NCBI RefSeq assembly: GCF_947500405.1
Contig: NZ_CANMRY010000007.1
Location: 1 to 64,000 of the forward strand
Length of the DNA: 64,000 nt
Direction: 5' to 3'
DNA from: an uncultured Maribacter sp.
Lineage (GTDB): Bacteria > Bacteroidota > Bacteroidia > Flavobacteriales > Flavobacteriaceae
A model generated the notes under the pieces. That model worked only from the letters and a program-made list of their open reading frames with translations, was not told where the DNA came from and did not search any database. The first letter of the stretch is position 1; every line of letters begins with the position of its first letter. This document shows positions 52,584-62,506 of the stretch, in pieces. A program made the position numbers and the translations under genes.

Positions 52584-54191
52584 ATGGCAATAGTAATTAA
52601 TATGCCTCGCCTCAGCGATACAATGGAGGAAGGTACAGTGGCCAAATGGCTTAAGAATGTAGGAGATAAAGTAGAAGAAGGCGATATCCTAGCCGAAATA
52701 GAAACGGATAAAGCTACAATGGAGTTTGAATCTTTTAACGAAGGTACATTACTTCATATAGGAATTGCCGAAGGTGATGGTGCTCCAGTAGATACTTTAT
52801 TGGCTATTATAGGGGAAGAAGGAGAAGATATTTCTGGGTTATTAAACGGTGGAGGAGCAACAGAAGCTGTTTCTGAAGCTATTACTGAGGAAGCTCCTAT
52901 AGAAGAGACACCAGCTGCTACATCTATAGAAATTCCTGAGGGAGTTGTAATCGTAAATATGCCAAGACTTAGTGATACCATGGAAGAAGGTACTGTTGCT
53001 TCATGGTTAAAAAATGTAGGAGATAAAGTAGAAGAAGGGGATATCTTAGCTGAGATAGAAACAGATAAAGCTACTATGGAATTTGAGTCTTTTAATGAAG
53101 GAACTCTATTGCATATTGGTGTTGCCGAGGGAGAAGGTGCTCCGGTAGATACTTTACTTGCTATAATTGGCCCAGCAGGGACAAATGTAGATGGTTTGTT
53201 AAATGGCGCTCCTGTAGCTGACGCTCCTAAAGCAGAATCTAAAGAGGAAAATCCTGTTGCTAAAAAAGAAGTAGCTCCAGCAAAAGAAACCCAAACGGTA
53301 AATGACGGAGGAAGAGTTTTTGCTTCGCCATTAGCTAAAAAAATAGCGAAGGATAAAGGAATTAACTTAAGTGAAGTTAAAGGTTCTGGAGATCAAGGAA
53401 GAATAGTTAAAAAAGATGTAGAAGAATTTACTCCTTCTAAGTCTACTTCAGTTGCACCAGCTGTTGCATCAGTTGCAAGTGTTGCCCCTGTTATTTTGCC
53501 AGTAGGAGAAGAAAGCACAGAAGAAGTGAAAAATTCTTCTATGCGTAAAACTATAGCAAAAGTATTAGTTAATTCCAAGACATCTGCGCCACACTTCTAT
53601 TTAACAATAGAAGTAGATATGGATAATGCAAAAGCATCTAGAGTACAAATAAATAGTTTGCCAGACACTAAAGTATCTTTTAATGATTTAGTAGTAAAGG
53701 CATGTGCTATGGCTTTACAAAAGCACCCACAAGTAAATACTTCATGGAATGGAGATACTACTAGATATAATAAGCATATTAGTGTAGGTGTTGCAGTTGC
53801 GGTAGATGAAGGTTTAGTAGTTCCAGTATTAAAGTTTACAGACCAAATGAGTTTATCTCAGATAGGAGCTTCTGTAAAAGAATTGGCTGGTAAAGCAAGA
53901 AATAAAAAGTTAACTCCATCAGAAATGGAAGGAAGTACTTTTACGGTTTCTAACTTAGGTATGTTTGGAATTACAGAATTTACTTCTATAATAAATCAAC
54001 CAAATTCAGCAATTTTATCAGTAGGAGCTATTGTGCAAAAGCCTGTAGTTAAAAACGGAGAAATAGTTGTAGGGAATACAATGAAAGTTACTTTGGCTTG
54101 TGATCATAGAACTGTAGATGGCGCTGTAGGAGCTCAATTCTTAATGACGTTGAGATCTTATTTAGAAAACCCTGTAACTATGTTAGCATAA
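52584..54191 (+). CDS. pdhC: Dihydrolipoamide acetyltransferase (PDH E2) with two lipoyl domains
   Basis: A 535-residue E2. Two lipoyl domains lie near 4-80 and 125-200; both carry the lipoylated Lys in ETDKATMEFES and are nearly identical in protein but differ at many silent sites. Ala/Pro/Glu-rich hinges follow each. A peripheral subunit-binding domain lies near 248-282 (FASPLAKKIAKDKGINLSEVKGSGDQGRIVKKDVEEF). The catalytic core ends in DHRTVDGAVGAQFL, with His and Asp of the active site. It transfers acetyl groups to coenzyme A and forms the core of the complex. Confidence 0.95.
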   Translation: MAIVINMPRLSDTMEEGTVAKWLKNVGDKVEEGDILAEIETDKATMEFESFNEGTLLHIGIAEGDGAPVDTLLAIIGEEGEDISGLLNGGGATEAVSEAITEEAPIEETPAATSIEIPEGVVIVNMPRLSDTMEEGTVASWLKNVGDKVEEGDILAEIETDKATMEFESFNEGTLLHIGVAEGEGAPVDTLLAIIGPAGTNVDGLLNGAPVADAPKAESKEENPVAKKEVAPAKETQTVNDGGRVFASPLAKKIAKDKGINLSEVKGSGDQGRIVKKDVEEFTPSKSTSVAPAVASVASVAPVILPVGEESTEEVKNSSMRKTIAKVLVNSKTSAPHFYLTIEVDMDNAKASRVQINSLPDTKVSFNDLVVKACAMALQKHPQVNTSWNGDTTRYNKHISVGVAVAVDEGLVVPVLKFTDQMSLSQIGASVKELAGKARNKKLTPSEMEGSTFTVSNLGMFGITEFTSIINQPNSAILSVGAIVQKPVVKNGEIVVGNTMKVTLACDHRTVDGAVGAQFLMTLRSYLENPVTMLA

Positions 54192-54214
54192 AACCGCTAA
54201 AACATAAATAGTCT

Positions 54215-54249
54215 TAAAAAGCATTCAGGTTTATCTGAATGCTTTTTTT
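54215..54249 (+). terminator. Terminator of the pdhA-pdhC operon
   Basis: AAAAAGCATTCAG and CTGAATGCTTTTTTT form a stem around GTTTAT. It falls across the first codons of the longest possible frame of the next gene, which argues that the next gene starts later. Confidence 0.9.
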
Positions 54250-54271
54250 ATCTTTAAAACTTAAAAAAAAT

Positions 54272-55285
54272 ATGATGTATAGACTTGTTGTATTATTTTG
54301 TGTGATGCTTTTCTATGGTTGTGGCGCAACAAAATTAAAAGAAACTAATATTTCTAATATTGAAAGCATAAATCCTACGGTTACTGAAAATAATAGTATA
54401 GAAGAAAAAACTAAGGGTACAATTTTAACTTCTAATACAGAAGAGGTTTTTAGAATAATGTCATATTTAGCTTCGGATGATTTGCAAGGGAGAGATTCTG
54501 GAAGTGAAGGAATAGAAAAAGCTGCAGTTTTTATAGAAAATGAATTTAAAGAAAATGGAATTGCACCTTATTTTTTAACCTATAGAGATACTATTTCTAA
54601 TTTTAAAAAATCTGCATATAATATTGTAGGTTACCTAGAGGGTAATGACCCAGAACTAAAAAAGGAATTTCTTATAATAGGAGCGCATTATGACCATATA
54701 GGGCAAATACCTGGAACTACAGATGTAATTGCAAATGGCGCAAATGATAATGCCTCTGGTACTACAACAGTAGTAGAGATTGCTCGTTATTTTGGAAATT
54801 CAAAGAAAAATAAACGTAGTATATTATTTGTTTTATTTACCGCAGAAGAAAAAGGTTTATTAGGGTCTAAACATTTGGCGAAAAGGTTAAAAGAGGAAAA
54901 TTTTAATTTATATACCATGTTAAATTATGAAATGGTAGGAGTGCCTTTAATAGGAAAAGATTACTTAATGTATGTTACGGGTTACGAGTCTTCTAATTTA
55001 GCAGAGGTAGCTAATATGTATACTAAAGAGAAATTAATAGGTTTTTTACCAAAGGCAAAGGAGTTTAATTTATTTAAAAGATCGGATAATTATCCTTTTC
55101 ATCAAGAATTTAATGTGCCATCGCAAACTTTTTGCACTTTCGATTTTACGAACTTTAATCACTACCATAAAGTAGGAGATGAAGTTGAGTTAATAGATTT
55201 TAATCATATGGTGAACGTTATAAATAAATCAATCCCTATGATTGAGGCTATTGCGAACTCTACTACTAAAGAAATAAAATATTAA
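54272..55285 (+). CDS. M28-family zinc metallopeptidase lipoprotein
   Basis: From the ATG at 54272 (or the adjacent one at 54275) this is a 337-residue lipoprotein (MMYRLVVLFCVMLFYGC, lipid Cys near 17). The frame is open from 54239, but that start lies within the preceding terminator. The M28 domain shows zinc ligands in GAHYDHIG, GANDNASGTTTVVEIARYF, FTAEEKGLLGSKHL and a final DFTNFNHYHKVGDEVE. It is an aminopeptidase-like enzyme likely facing the periplasm. The substrate is unknown. Confidence 0.88.
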   Translation: MMYRLVVLFCVMLFYGCGATKLKETNISNIESINPTVTENNSIEEKTKGTILTSNTEEVFRIMSYLASDDLQGRDSGSEGIEKAAVFIENEFKENGIAPYFLTYRDTISNFKKSAYNIVGYLEGNDPELKKEFLIIGAHYDHIGQIPGTTDVIANGANDNASGTTTVVEIARYFGNSKKNKRSILFVLFTAEEKGLLGSKHLAKRLKEENFNLYTMLNYEMVGVPLIGKDYLMYVTGYESSNLAEVANMYTKEKLIGFLPKAKEFNLFKRSDNYPFHQEFNVPSQTFCTFDFTNFNHYHKVGDEVELIDFNHMVNVINKSIPMIEAIANSTTKEIKY

Positions 55286-55286
55286 A

Positions 55287-55967
55287 ATGGCAAATGTTAT
55301 AATAACAGGAACAAGTCGTGGTATAGGATTTGAGCTTGCAAAACTTTTTGCAAAGGAAGGTCATAATGTTTTAGCATTATCAAGAAATAGTAAATCAATT
55401 AATGATTTAAACCATAAACAAATAACTGCCATTCCTTTTGATTTAAATAGAAAAGAGGATTATACACTTGTAACAGAATTCTTAAGTGAAAATTGGAAGA
55501 CTGTAGATGTTTTAATTAATAATGCAGGAGCTTTATTAAATAAGCCTTTTTTAGAAATTTCTACAGAGGAGTTTATTAATGTATACAAAGTAAACGTTTT
55601 TGGTGTTGCAGAAATAACCAAAACAGTACTGCCTTTTATTAAAAAAGAAGGACATGTTTTAACTATAAGTTCTATGGGAGGTGTACAAGGGAGTGTTAAG
55701 TTTTCTGGTTTATCTGCATATAGTTCTAGTAAAGGAGCAGTAATTACATTAACAGAGCTGTGGGCAGAAGAGTTTAAAGAAAGCGGTCCATCTTTTAATG
55801 TTTTGGCGCTAGGAGCTGTACAGACCGAAATGTTAGAGGAAGCATTTCCTGGTTATGAAGCGCCAATAACAGCTATAGAAATGGCAACTTATATTAAAGA
55901 ATTTTCTTTAAACGGACAGAAATTTTACAATGGTAAAATGCTTCAGGTCTCTAACAGCACGCCATAG
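55287..55967 (+). CDS. Short-chain dehydrogenase/reductase
   Basis: A 226-residue SDR. The nucleotide-binding motif is ITGTSRGIGFELAKLF, then NNAGA, the catalytic Ser in TISSMGG, and YSSSK as YxxxK. It is somewhat short for the family. It starts one base after the peptidase stop, so the two are co-transcribed. The substrate cannot be told from sequence. Confidence 0.9.
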   Translation: MANVIITGTSRGIGFELAKLFAKEGHNVLALSRNSKSINDLNHKQITAIPFDLNRKEDYTLVTEFLSENWKTVDVLINNAGALLNKPFLEISTEEFINVYKVNVFGVAEITKTVLPFIKKEGHVLTISSMGGVQGSVKFSGLSAYSSSKGAVITLTELWAEEFKESGPSFNVLALGAVQTEMLEEAFPGYEAPITAIEMATYIKEFSLNGQKFYNGKMLQVSNSTP

Positions 55968-56049
55968 GTATAATTTTCCTAGATTACTTTTACCTTAAAT
56001 TATACTTTTAATTTAATTTTTGATCTTTTTATATATTATTTTTGATATA

Positions 56050-56652
56050 ATGGAAAGTACACTAGTAAAATATTTGCCGGAGAGGGCTGTAACCTTGTGT
56101 GCGGAACTTATAAAAACTAACGAAGTTCATTTAAAAATAGTGAATGAGCGTGTTACAAGGCATGGGGATTATAGGAGATTAGCAAGCGGTCAACATCAAA
56201 TTACCGTGAATGTTAATTTAAATAAATATCGTTTTTTAATTACGTTAGTACATGAGATAGCTCATTTAGTAGCTTTTGAGAAATATGGGCGTTCTATTAA
56301 ACCTCATGGTTTAGAGTGGAAAAAAACATTTCAATTTCTAATGCTACCATTTATAAGACCTGAGATTTTTCCGTCATCAATTTTGCCATTAATTGCAAAA
56401 CATTTTAAAAACCCTAAAGCAAGTAGTAGTACAGATGCTAATTTATCTATAGCATTGAAAAAGTACGATACACAACAATCAGAAAATTCCTACGTTTTTG
56501 AAATACCAATTGGAAGTATTTTTAGAATTTACAATGGTAAATTATACAAAAAAGGAAATAAGAGAGTTAAAAGAATAGAATGTATTGAAGTTGCTACAGG
56601 AAGAATGTTTCTTTTTCAGCCCAATGCAGAAGTAGAATTAATAAAAGATTAA
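56050..56652 (+). CDS. SprT-like zinc metalloprotein
   Basis: Counted from the ATG at 56050 (MESTLVKYLPERAV) this is a 200-residue protein; an upstream ATG at 56020 would add ten hydrophobic residues that look like leader DNA. HEIAHLVAFEKYG supplies the HExxH zinc motif, with a third ligand likely in KPHGLEWK, as in SprT/DUF45 proteins. The C-terminal half is beta-rich. Proteins of this group resemble Spartan-type proteases; the bacterial role is unclear. It precedes the mannose-phosphate gene by 2 bases. Confidence 0.85.
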   Translation: MESTLVKYLPERAVTLCAELIKTNEVHLKIVNERVTRHGDYRRLASGQHQITVNVNLNKYRFLITLVHEIAHLVAFEKYGRSIKPHGLEWKKTFQFLMLPFIRPEIFPSSILPLIAKHFKNPKASSSTDANLSIALKKYDTQQSENSYVFEIPIGSIFRIYNGKLYKKGNKRVKRIECIEVATGRMFLFQPNAEVELIKD

Positions 56653-56654
56653 TA

Positions 56655-57734
56655 ATGAATAAAAATTATTATGCCGTATTAATGGCTGGAGGAGTTGGGT
56701 CTCGTTTTTGGCCTATAAGTACATCAGAATATCCTAAACAATTTCATGATATGTTGGGTACAGGAACCACGTTAATTCAAAAAACGTTTCAGAGGTTAAA
56801 TAAATTTGTGCCTACAGAGAATATTCTTATTTTAACAAATGCTAGGTATAATGATTTGGTTTTAGAGCAATTACCAATGGTTTCTCAAGAGCAAGTGGTT
56901 CTAGAGCCTGCTATGCGTAATACTGCGCCATGTATTTTATATGCTTCTTTAAAAATTCAGAAAATGAACCCTAATGGAGTCATGATAGTTGCGCCAAGTG
57001 ATCACTGGATAGAAGATGAAGATGCTTTTGCAAAAGATGTTACGGCATGTTTTGAAAAGTGCGAAAAAGAAGAAGCTCTTTGTACTTTAGGTATTAAACC
57101 CAGTTTTCCTAATACAGGATTTGGTTATATAGAGTATAATAAAGAGAGTACTACAGATATTAAAGAAGTAAATCAATTTAGAGAGAAACCAGATTACGAA
57201 ACTGCAAAAGATTTCTTAGCACAAGGGAATTTCTTGTGGAATGCGGGAATTTTTATGTGGAGTGTTTCTACTATTGTAAACGCTTTTAAGAACTTTCAAC
57301 CTAGTCAATATGCTTTATTTGAAAAGGGGATAGCAGTTTATAATACACCTGAAGAACAAGGGTTTATAAATGAAAATTACCCAAAGGCAGAAAATATATC
57401 TATAGATTATGCTATTTTAGAACAATCTAAAGCAATTTATGTTTTACCAGCTACTTTTGATTGGAATGATTTAGGAACTTGGGGGTCTTTATATGATAAG
57501 TTAGATAAAGATTCAGAAAATAACGCAATTGTAAATAGTAAAGTAATTATAGAAGACGCTCAAGGAAACATGATAAGATCTCCAAAAGGAAAAATTGTTG
57601 TGGTTGATGGTTTAAATGATTATATTATTGTGGATAAAGAAGAAGTACTTTTAATTTACCCAAAAACTAAAGAGCAAGATATTAAGAAGGTTTTAAGTAA
57701 AGTTAAAGATACTTATGGTGAGGAGTATGCTTAA
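56655..57734 (+). CDS. manC: Mannose-1-phosphate guanylyltransferase
   Basis: A 359-residue nucleotidyltransferase. MAGGVGSRFWPISTSEYPKQFHDMLG is the GTP-binding signature. VVLEPAMRNTAPCILYA, APSDHWIEDEDAF, FREKPDYETAKDFL and NAGIFMW complete the family pattern. It makes GDP-mannose for surface polysaccharide and glycan synthesis. It lacks the isomerase domain of bifunctional enzymes. Confidence 0.93.
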   Translation: MNKNYYAVLMAGGVGSRFWPISTSEYPKQFHDMLGTGTTLIQKTFQRLNKFVPTENILILTNARYNDLVLEQLPMVSQEQVVLEPAMRNTAPCILYASLKIQKMNPNGVMIVAPSDHWIEDEDAFAKDVTACFEKCEKEEALCTLGIKPSFPNTGFGYIEYNKESTTDIKEVNQFREKPDYETAKDFLAQGNFLWNAGIFMWSVSTIVNAFKNFQPSQYALFEKGIAVYNTPEEQGFINENYPKAENISIDYAILEQSKAIYVLPATFDWNDLGTWGSLYDKLDKDSENNAIVNSKVIIEDAQGNMIRSPKGKIVVVDGLNDYIIVDKEEVLLIYPKTKEQDIKKVLSKVKDTYGEEYA

Positions 57735-57740
57735 TTAAGA

Positions 57741-59213
57741 GTGGAAAAATTGGATAAAGAGAATTTAGAAAACCCAGTAGAAGAGGTTAGCAGTAAGGAA
57801 GTAAAAAAAGACTTTCAAGGGCTTTTAGGTAGTGTGAAACAGTTTTTAAGAGAATTGTTAGATATTCGTCAGAATACAGATTTAGATGCCACCAAAGAAG
57901 CTATTATTGCAGATATACCATTTAAAGGACATACTTCTTGGATTCTTATTTGTTCTATATTTATTGCCTCTATAGGTTTAAATGCAAACTCTACTGCTGT
58001 TGTAATTGGAGCCATGTTAATATCTCCACTTATGGGACCTATTTTAGGTATAGGAATGTCATTGGCTATAAATGATATTGACACATTACGAAGATCTTTA
58101 AAGAATTTTGCAGTAATGGTAGTTCTTAGTATACTTACAGCCTATTTGTTTTTTGTTTTATTCCCGCTAAGAGATGAGTCATCAGAGTTATTGGCTCGTA
58201 CAGCTCCAGATATTAGAGATGTTCTTATCGCTTTTTTTGGAGGTTTAGCATTAGTAATTGCACGCGCAAAAAAAGGAACCATGGCTTCGGTTATTTTTGG
58301 TGTTGCTATTGCTACTGCCTTAATGCCACCGTTATGTACCGTTGGTTTTGGTTTAGCAATAAATAATTACCAATATGCAGCTGGTGCAATGTATTTATTC
58401 TGTATTAATACCATTTTTATTGCTTTAGCAACATTCTTGGTATTAAAATTATTGCGTTTCCCAATGGTACGTTATGTAAATTCTCAAAAGAGAAGGCGTA
58501 TTGCTAGAATAGCATCTTTAGTTGCAATTTTAGTGATGATACCTGCAGGTATAACTTTTTGGGATGCATTACAAGAGTCTCTTTTTAGAAAACAAGCACA
58601 GAATTTTATTGCCGAAAAAGTAGCGCCATACCAATTCTCTGGCTCTGGTAGGTTTATGGAAGATTTTACAGATATTGAGTTTAATGGAGGAAAAGATCCA
58701 TTTATTGAGTTGGTTTTTATGGGGAATGAAACTATCCCTGATAATGTTATTGCGACCTGGAATAAGCAAAAGAACGAAGCCGAAGGGTTCTCAAGATTAA
58801 AAGATGCAGAATTGCAAATTATTCAAGGTTCTAAAAGTGAAGAAGGAAATCAATTAAAGTATGTGGAGGAATTATATACTTCGCAAAAAAATGAACTTTT
58901 AGGGAAAGATGAAAAAATTAAATTATTAGAATCTGAACTAAAAAGACTTAATAAATTGAACGCTAAACAAATTCCATTTCAAGAAATTAGTGCAGAAGCA
59001 GAAACAAACTATGATAATTTGGAGTATTTGGCTTTTTCAAACGCAATAAGAACAGATTTTAAGAAATTAGATACGGTATCTGTTTTTGAAGCGAAATGGA
59101 AACGAAATGCTAAAAGAGTTGAAATAATTAAGGAATCTAAGAAACTTCATAATTGGCTTAAAATAAGACTAAAAGATAGTACAATTTTATTGACAGAAAT
59201 AATTCAAGATTAG
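57741..59213 (+). CDS. DUF389 family membrane protein
   Basis: A 490-residue protein with a GTG start. The DUF389 membrane core lies at about 65-280: LICSIFIASIGLNANSTAVVIGAMLISPLMGPILGIGMSLAINDIDTLRRSLKNF and ALVIARAKKGTMASVIFGVAIATALMPPLCTVGFGLA. The C-terminal half is soluble with a coiled coil (IKLLESELKRLNKLNAKQ). Function of the family is not established. Its stop overlaps that of the convergent ABC ATPase gene by 4 bases. Confidence 0.9.
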   Translation: MEKLDKENLENPVEEVSSKEVKKDFQGLLGSVKQFLRELLDIRQNTDLDATKEAIIADIPFKGHTSWILICSIFIASIGLNANSTAVVIGAMLISPLMGPILGIGMSLAINDIDTLRRSLKNFAVMVVLSILTAYLFFVLFPLRDESSELLARTAPDIRDVLIAFFGGLALVIARAKKGTMASVIFGVAIATALMPPLCTVGFGLAINNYQYAAGAMYLFCINTIFIALATFLVLKLLRFPMVRYVNSQKRRRIARIASLVAILVMIPAGITFWDALQESLFRKQAQNFIAEKVAPYQFSGSGRFMEDFTDIEFNGGKDPFIELVFMGNETIPDNVIATWNKQKNEAEGFSRLKDAELQIIQGSKSEEGNQLKYVEELYTSQKNELLGKDEKIKLLESELKRLNKLNAKQIPFQEISAEAETNYDNLEYLAFSNAIRTDFKKLDTVSVFEAKWKRNAKRVEIIKESKKLHNWLKIRLKDSTILLTEIIQD

Positions 59214-59977
59214 TTTCTTTCTTCAATATACATTTGCCTTACTTTTTTAAATAAATCAGAAGAATAAACAAAATCTGTTACCGCTTTGTTATCTGTTTTA
59301 AAAATTTCATGTTTAGAACCTTCCCATTCTTTGAGTCCATTTTTTAAGAATATTATTTTTTCTCCAATTTGCATAACAGAGTTCATATCATGGGTATTAA
59401 TAACGGTAGTAATATTATATTCTTCGGTTATTTCTTTAATTAGGTTGTCTATAATAATAGAGGTCCTTGGGTCTAAACCAGAATTAGGTTCATCACAAAA
59501 TAAATACTTAGGATTCATTACAATAGCGCGTGCTATAGCTACTCTTTTTTGCATTCCTCCAGATATTTCGGAAGGGTATTTATGATGCGCATCAATAAGG
59601 TTAACTCTTTTTAAAACAGTGTCTACACGGTCTTGCATTTCAGATTTACCTTGTTTTGTAAACATTTCTAAAGGGAACATAACATTACCAGATACTGTCA
59701 TGGAATCAAACAAAGCGCTGCCTTGGAAAACCATTCCCATTTCTTGTCTTAAGCTACGTTTTTCGTCTGGGCTTAAATCTTTATAAATTTTGCCATCATA
59801 AGAAATGGAACCCTCTTCAGGCATAAAAAGCCCTAATAAACACTTAAGAAAAACTGTTTTTCCAGAACCACTTTGCCCAATAATTAGATTTGTTTTTCCG
59901 TTTTCAAACTGTGTTTCCACGCCTTTTAGAATATGTGTCCCATCAAAAGATTTGTGAATGTTATTTACGTGTATCAT
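59210..59977 (-). CDS. mlaF: MlaF-type ABC transporter ATPase
   Basis: From the ATG at 59977 this is a 255-residue ATPase (MIHVNNIHKSFDGTHILKGV). Walker A is GQSGSGKTVFL, the signature SGGMQKRVAIARAI and Walker B YLFCDEPNSGLD; SALFDSMTVSGNVMFPLEM is typical of the Mla/Ttg2 lipid-transport group. An upstream ATG at 60037 adds 20 residues but lies inside the permease gene. The ATG at 59977 overlaps the permease stop (TAATG). It powers phospholipid movement across the envelope. Confidence 0.92.
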   Translation of the reverse strand: MIHVNNIHKSFDGTHILKGVETQFENGKTNLIIGQSGSGKTVFLKCLLGLFMPEEGSISYDGKIYKDLSPDEKRSLRQEMGMVFQGSALFDSMTVSGNVMFPLEMFTKQGKSEMQDRVDTVLKRVNLIDAHHKYPSEISGGMQKRVAIARAIVMNPKYLFCDEPNSGLDPRTSIIIDNLIKEITEEYNITTVINTHDMNSVMQIGEKIIFLKNGLKEWEGSKHEIFKTDNKAVTDFVYSSDLFKKVRQMYIEERN

Positions 59978-60714
59978 TAGCCTAAAAGAAGTTGTGTTAA
60001 TATATAGTTGATAATGATAATTACAACACTTGTCCAAACAAAGGATGTAGTACTTGCTTTACCAACTTCTAATGCGCCACCTTTCATGTAAAATCCGTGG
60101 TAAGATGGTATTGTTGCTAGAACAAAAGCAAATACCATTGTTTTTAAAAAGGAGTAGGTTATATGAAAAGGAATAAAATCTAATTGCACCCCTTCAATAA
60201 AATCTGCACTAGTGCTAAAGCCTCCAAAAACTCCTGCAAACCAACCTCCAAAAATACCTACATACATAGCAATTGCAATTATAAAAGGATACAGCATTAG
60301 TGCTATAATCTTTGGAAATACTAAATAATTTAAAGCATTAACACCCATAACTTCTAAGGCATCAATTTGTTCTGTAACTCGCATGGTTCCTATACTAGAA
60401 GTTATATAAGAACCTACTTTACCTGCCATAATTATAGAGCAAAAAGTAGGGGCAAATTCTAATATTATAGATTGTCTAGTAGCAAAACCAACTAAATTTT
60501 TTGGAATTAATTCACTAGTGATATTTAAAGCTGTTTGTATGGCAACTACACCTCCAATAAAGAAAGATATAAATATTAATATACCAAGAGAGCCATAAAT
60601 AAGTTCGTCAATCTCTTTGAGAATCAAGGACTTCATAATGCTCCATTTGGTAGGTTTTTTAAAAACCTCCTTTATCATTATTGCATAGCTACCAATTGAT
60701 GCTAAATAATTCAT
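59977..60714 (-). CDS. mlaE: MlaE-type ABC transporter permease
   Basis: A 245-residue membrane protein with about five helices. Family segments are FIGGVVAIQTALNITSELIPKNLVGFATRQSIILEFAPTFCSIIMAGKVGSYITSSIGTMRVTEQIDALEVMGVNALNYLVFPKIIAL. It forms the lipid-transport channel with the ATPase encoded directly downstream. An MCE/MlaD-type gene is not adjacent in the window. Confidence 0.93.
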   Translation of the reverse strand: MNYLASIGSYAIMIKEVFKKPTKWSIMKSLILKEIDELIYGSLGILIFISFFIGGVVAIQTALNITSELIPKNLVGFATRQSIILEFAPTFCSIIMAGKVGSYITSSIGTMRVTEQIDALEVMGVNALNYLVFPKIIALMLYPFIIAIAMYVGIFGGWFAGVFGGFSTSADFIEGVQLDFIPFHITYSFLKTMVFAFVLATIPSYHGFYMKGGALEVGKASTTSFVWTSVVIIIINYILTQLLLG

Positions 60715-60827
60715 TTAATAAATATAAATTTCTTTATGTAAAAATAACAATAATGACTGTCATTTAACTTGCATTTAATTTTTTTGAGAGGGATTTTATT
60801 TACTTTTACTCAATCAATTTATTATAT

Positions 60828-62498
60828 ATGCATTTTAAAAACATTAGAACTTTATTAGTATTACTTTTTTTTGCTAATATTTTTGGTAATAGTTATGGGC
60901 AAAAAAAGAAGAGTAAAGACAAAACTATGGAGGAGTTTAGTGCGCCAAAATTAGTTGTTGGTATTGTAGTTGACCAAATGCGTTATGATTACTTAACTCG
61001 TTTTTCTAATAAGTTTCAAGAAGGAGGCTTTAAAAGGTTGTTAAATGATGGTTTTAATTGTAGAAATAATCATTTTAATTATGCGCCTACTAGTACAGGC
61101 CCTGGACATGCTTCTGTTTACACAGGAACAACTCCTGCAACACATGGTATAATTGGGAATGATTGGTATGATAAAGAGTTAGATAAAATGGTGTATTGCG
61201 CATCTGATGCTACATATGCTTCTGTAGGAACAATTTCAGATGCAGGTAAAATGTCTCCGCACAGAATGGAAGTAACTACAATAGCAGATCAGTTACGCTT
61301 GCACACGCAAATGAGAGGGAAAACAATAGCAATTGCATTAAAAGATAGAGGTGCAATTATGCCAGGAGGGCATACAGCAAATGGCGCGTATTGGTTTTAT
61401 GGAAAAAATGAAGGAAGCTGGATAACAAGTTCTTTTTATATGAATTCTTTACCAAAGTGGGTGGTTAATTTTAACAACTCAAGAAGTGTAGATAGTTATA
61501 AGAAAGAATGGAATACATTAAAAGATATAAGCACATACTTAGAAAGTGGTTTAGATGACAACTCCTACGAGGGTCTTTTTGAGGGGGAGAATACACCTAC
61601 TTTTCCTCATAATATTCCAGTTTTATGGGACGCTAATGATAAATATGAAATTTTAAAGCACACACCTTTTGGTAATAGTTTAACTACAGATTTTGCCATT
61701 GCCGCTTTAGATGGAGAAAATTTAGGAAAAGATGAGATTACCGATTTTTTGTCTATAAGTTTTTCTAGTACAGATTACGTAGGTCATAAATTTGGAGTAA
61801 ATTCAAAAGAAATAGAAGATACTTACCTAAGATTAGACCAAGACTTAGCAAGGGTTTTTAATGCCTTAGATAAGAAAGTAGGAAAAGGAGAATATACTTT
61901 ATTTTTAACAGCAGACCATGCTGCGATACATGTTCCTGGGTATTTAAAAGATAATAAAATACCAGCAGGATATGCAGAATTTAAAAGCCTAAAATCTAAA
62001 TTAAATGAGTTTTTGCAGTATGCTTATGGAACAACAGATATAGTAAAGAGTTTTTCTAATTTTCAGCTTTTTTTAGACCATAAAATTATTAAAAACTTAG
62101 AGTTAGAAATTGGTATTGTACAAGAATCTATTGCTAAGGAAATTTTAAAGTATAATTATATAAATAGGGTGTATACCGCAGAACAAATGTGGAGTCAGCA
62201 ATATACTAGAGGTATACCTTACATATTGCAAAATGGGTACAATCAAAAGCGGTCTGGAGATATATTGTTTGTTTTAGCTCCAGGTGTAATAAGTTATGGC
62301 AAAACAGGTTCTACACACGGATCCCCACAAATATATGACACCCATGTGCCGTTATTATTTTATGGAAAAGGTATTAAGAAAGGGAATACAGTAATTAGAA
62401 CTGAAATTCCAGATATAGCACCTACTATTGCTACTTTGTTAGGTATTTCTTTTCCAAACGGAACTACAGGAAAACCAATTGTACCTGTTTTAAACTAG
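60828..62498 (+). CDS. pafA: PafA-type alkaline phosphatase
   Basis: A 556-residue secreted enzyme (signal peptide about 1-24, ending NSYGQ). Metal-binding Asp49 is in GIVVDQMRYDYL. The nucleophilic threonine lies in NYAPTSTGPGHASVYTG (residues 88-90). Further ligands are in SFSSTDYVGHKFG, LTADHAAIHVPG and STHGSPQIYDTHVPLLFYG. It belongs to the calcium-independent, phosphate-insensitive PafA group known from Flavobacteriia and releases phosphate outside the cell. It reads divergently from the Mla-like pair. Confidence 0.93.
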   Translation: MHFKNIRTLLVLLFFANIFGNSYGQKKKSKDKTMEEFSAPKLVVGIVVDQMRYDYLTRFSNKFQEGGFKRLLNDGFNCRNNHFNYAPTSTGPGHASVYTGTTPATHGIIGNDWYDKELDKMVYCASDATYASVGTISDAGKMSPHRMEVTTIADQLRLHTQMRGKTIAIALKDRGAIMPGGHTANGAYWFYGKNEGSWITSSFYMNSLPKWVVNFNNSRSVDSYKKEWNTLKDISTYLESGLDDNSYEGLFEGENTPTFPHNIPVLWDANDKYEILKHTPFGNSLTTDFAIAALDGENLGKDEITDFLSISFSSTDYVGHKFGVNSKEIEDTYLRLDQDLARVFNALDKKVGKGEYTLFLTADHAAIHVPGYLKDNKIPAGYAEFKSLKSKLNEFLQYAYGTTDIVKSFSNFQLFLDHKIIKNLELEIGIVQESIAKEILKYNYINRVYTAEQMWSQQYTRGIPYILQNGYNQKRSGDILFVLAPGVISYGKTGSTHGSPQIYDTHVPLLFYGKGIKKGNTVIRTEIPDIAPTIATLLGISFPNGTTGKPIVPVLN

Positions 62499-62506
62499 TA
62501 GAAATT

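Noticed and set aside
54239..54271. Earlier start for the M28 peptidase
   Set aside because: It falls in the terminator hairpin of the pdh operon and displaces the lipoprotein signal; 54272 or 54275 is preferred.
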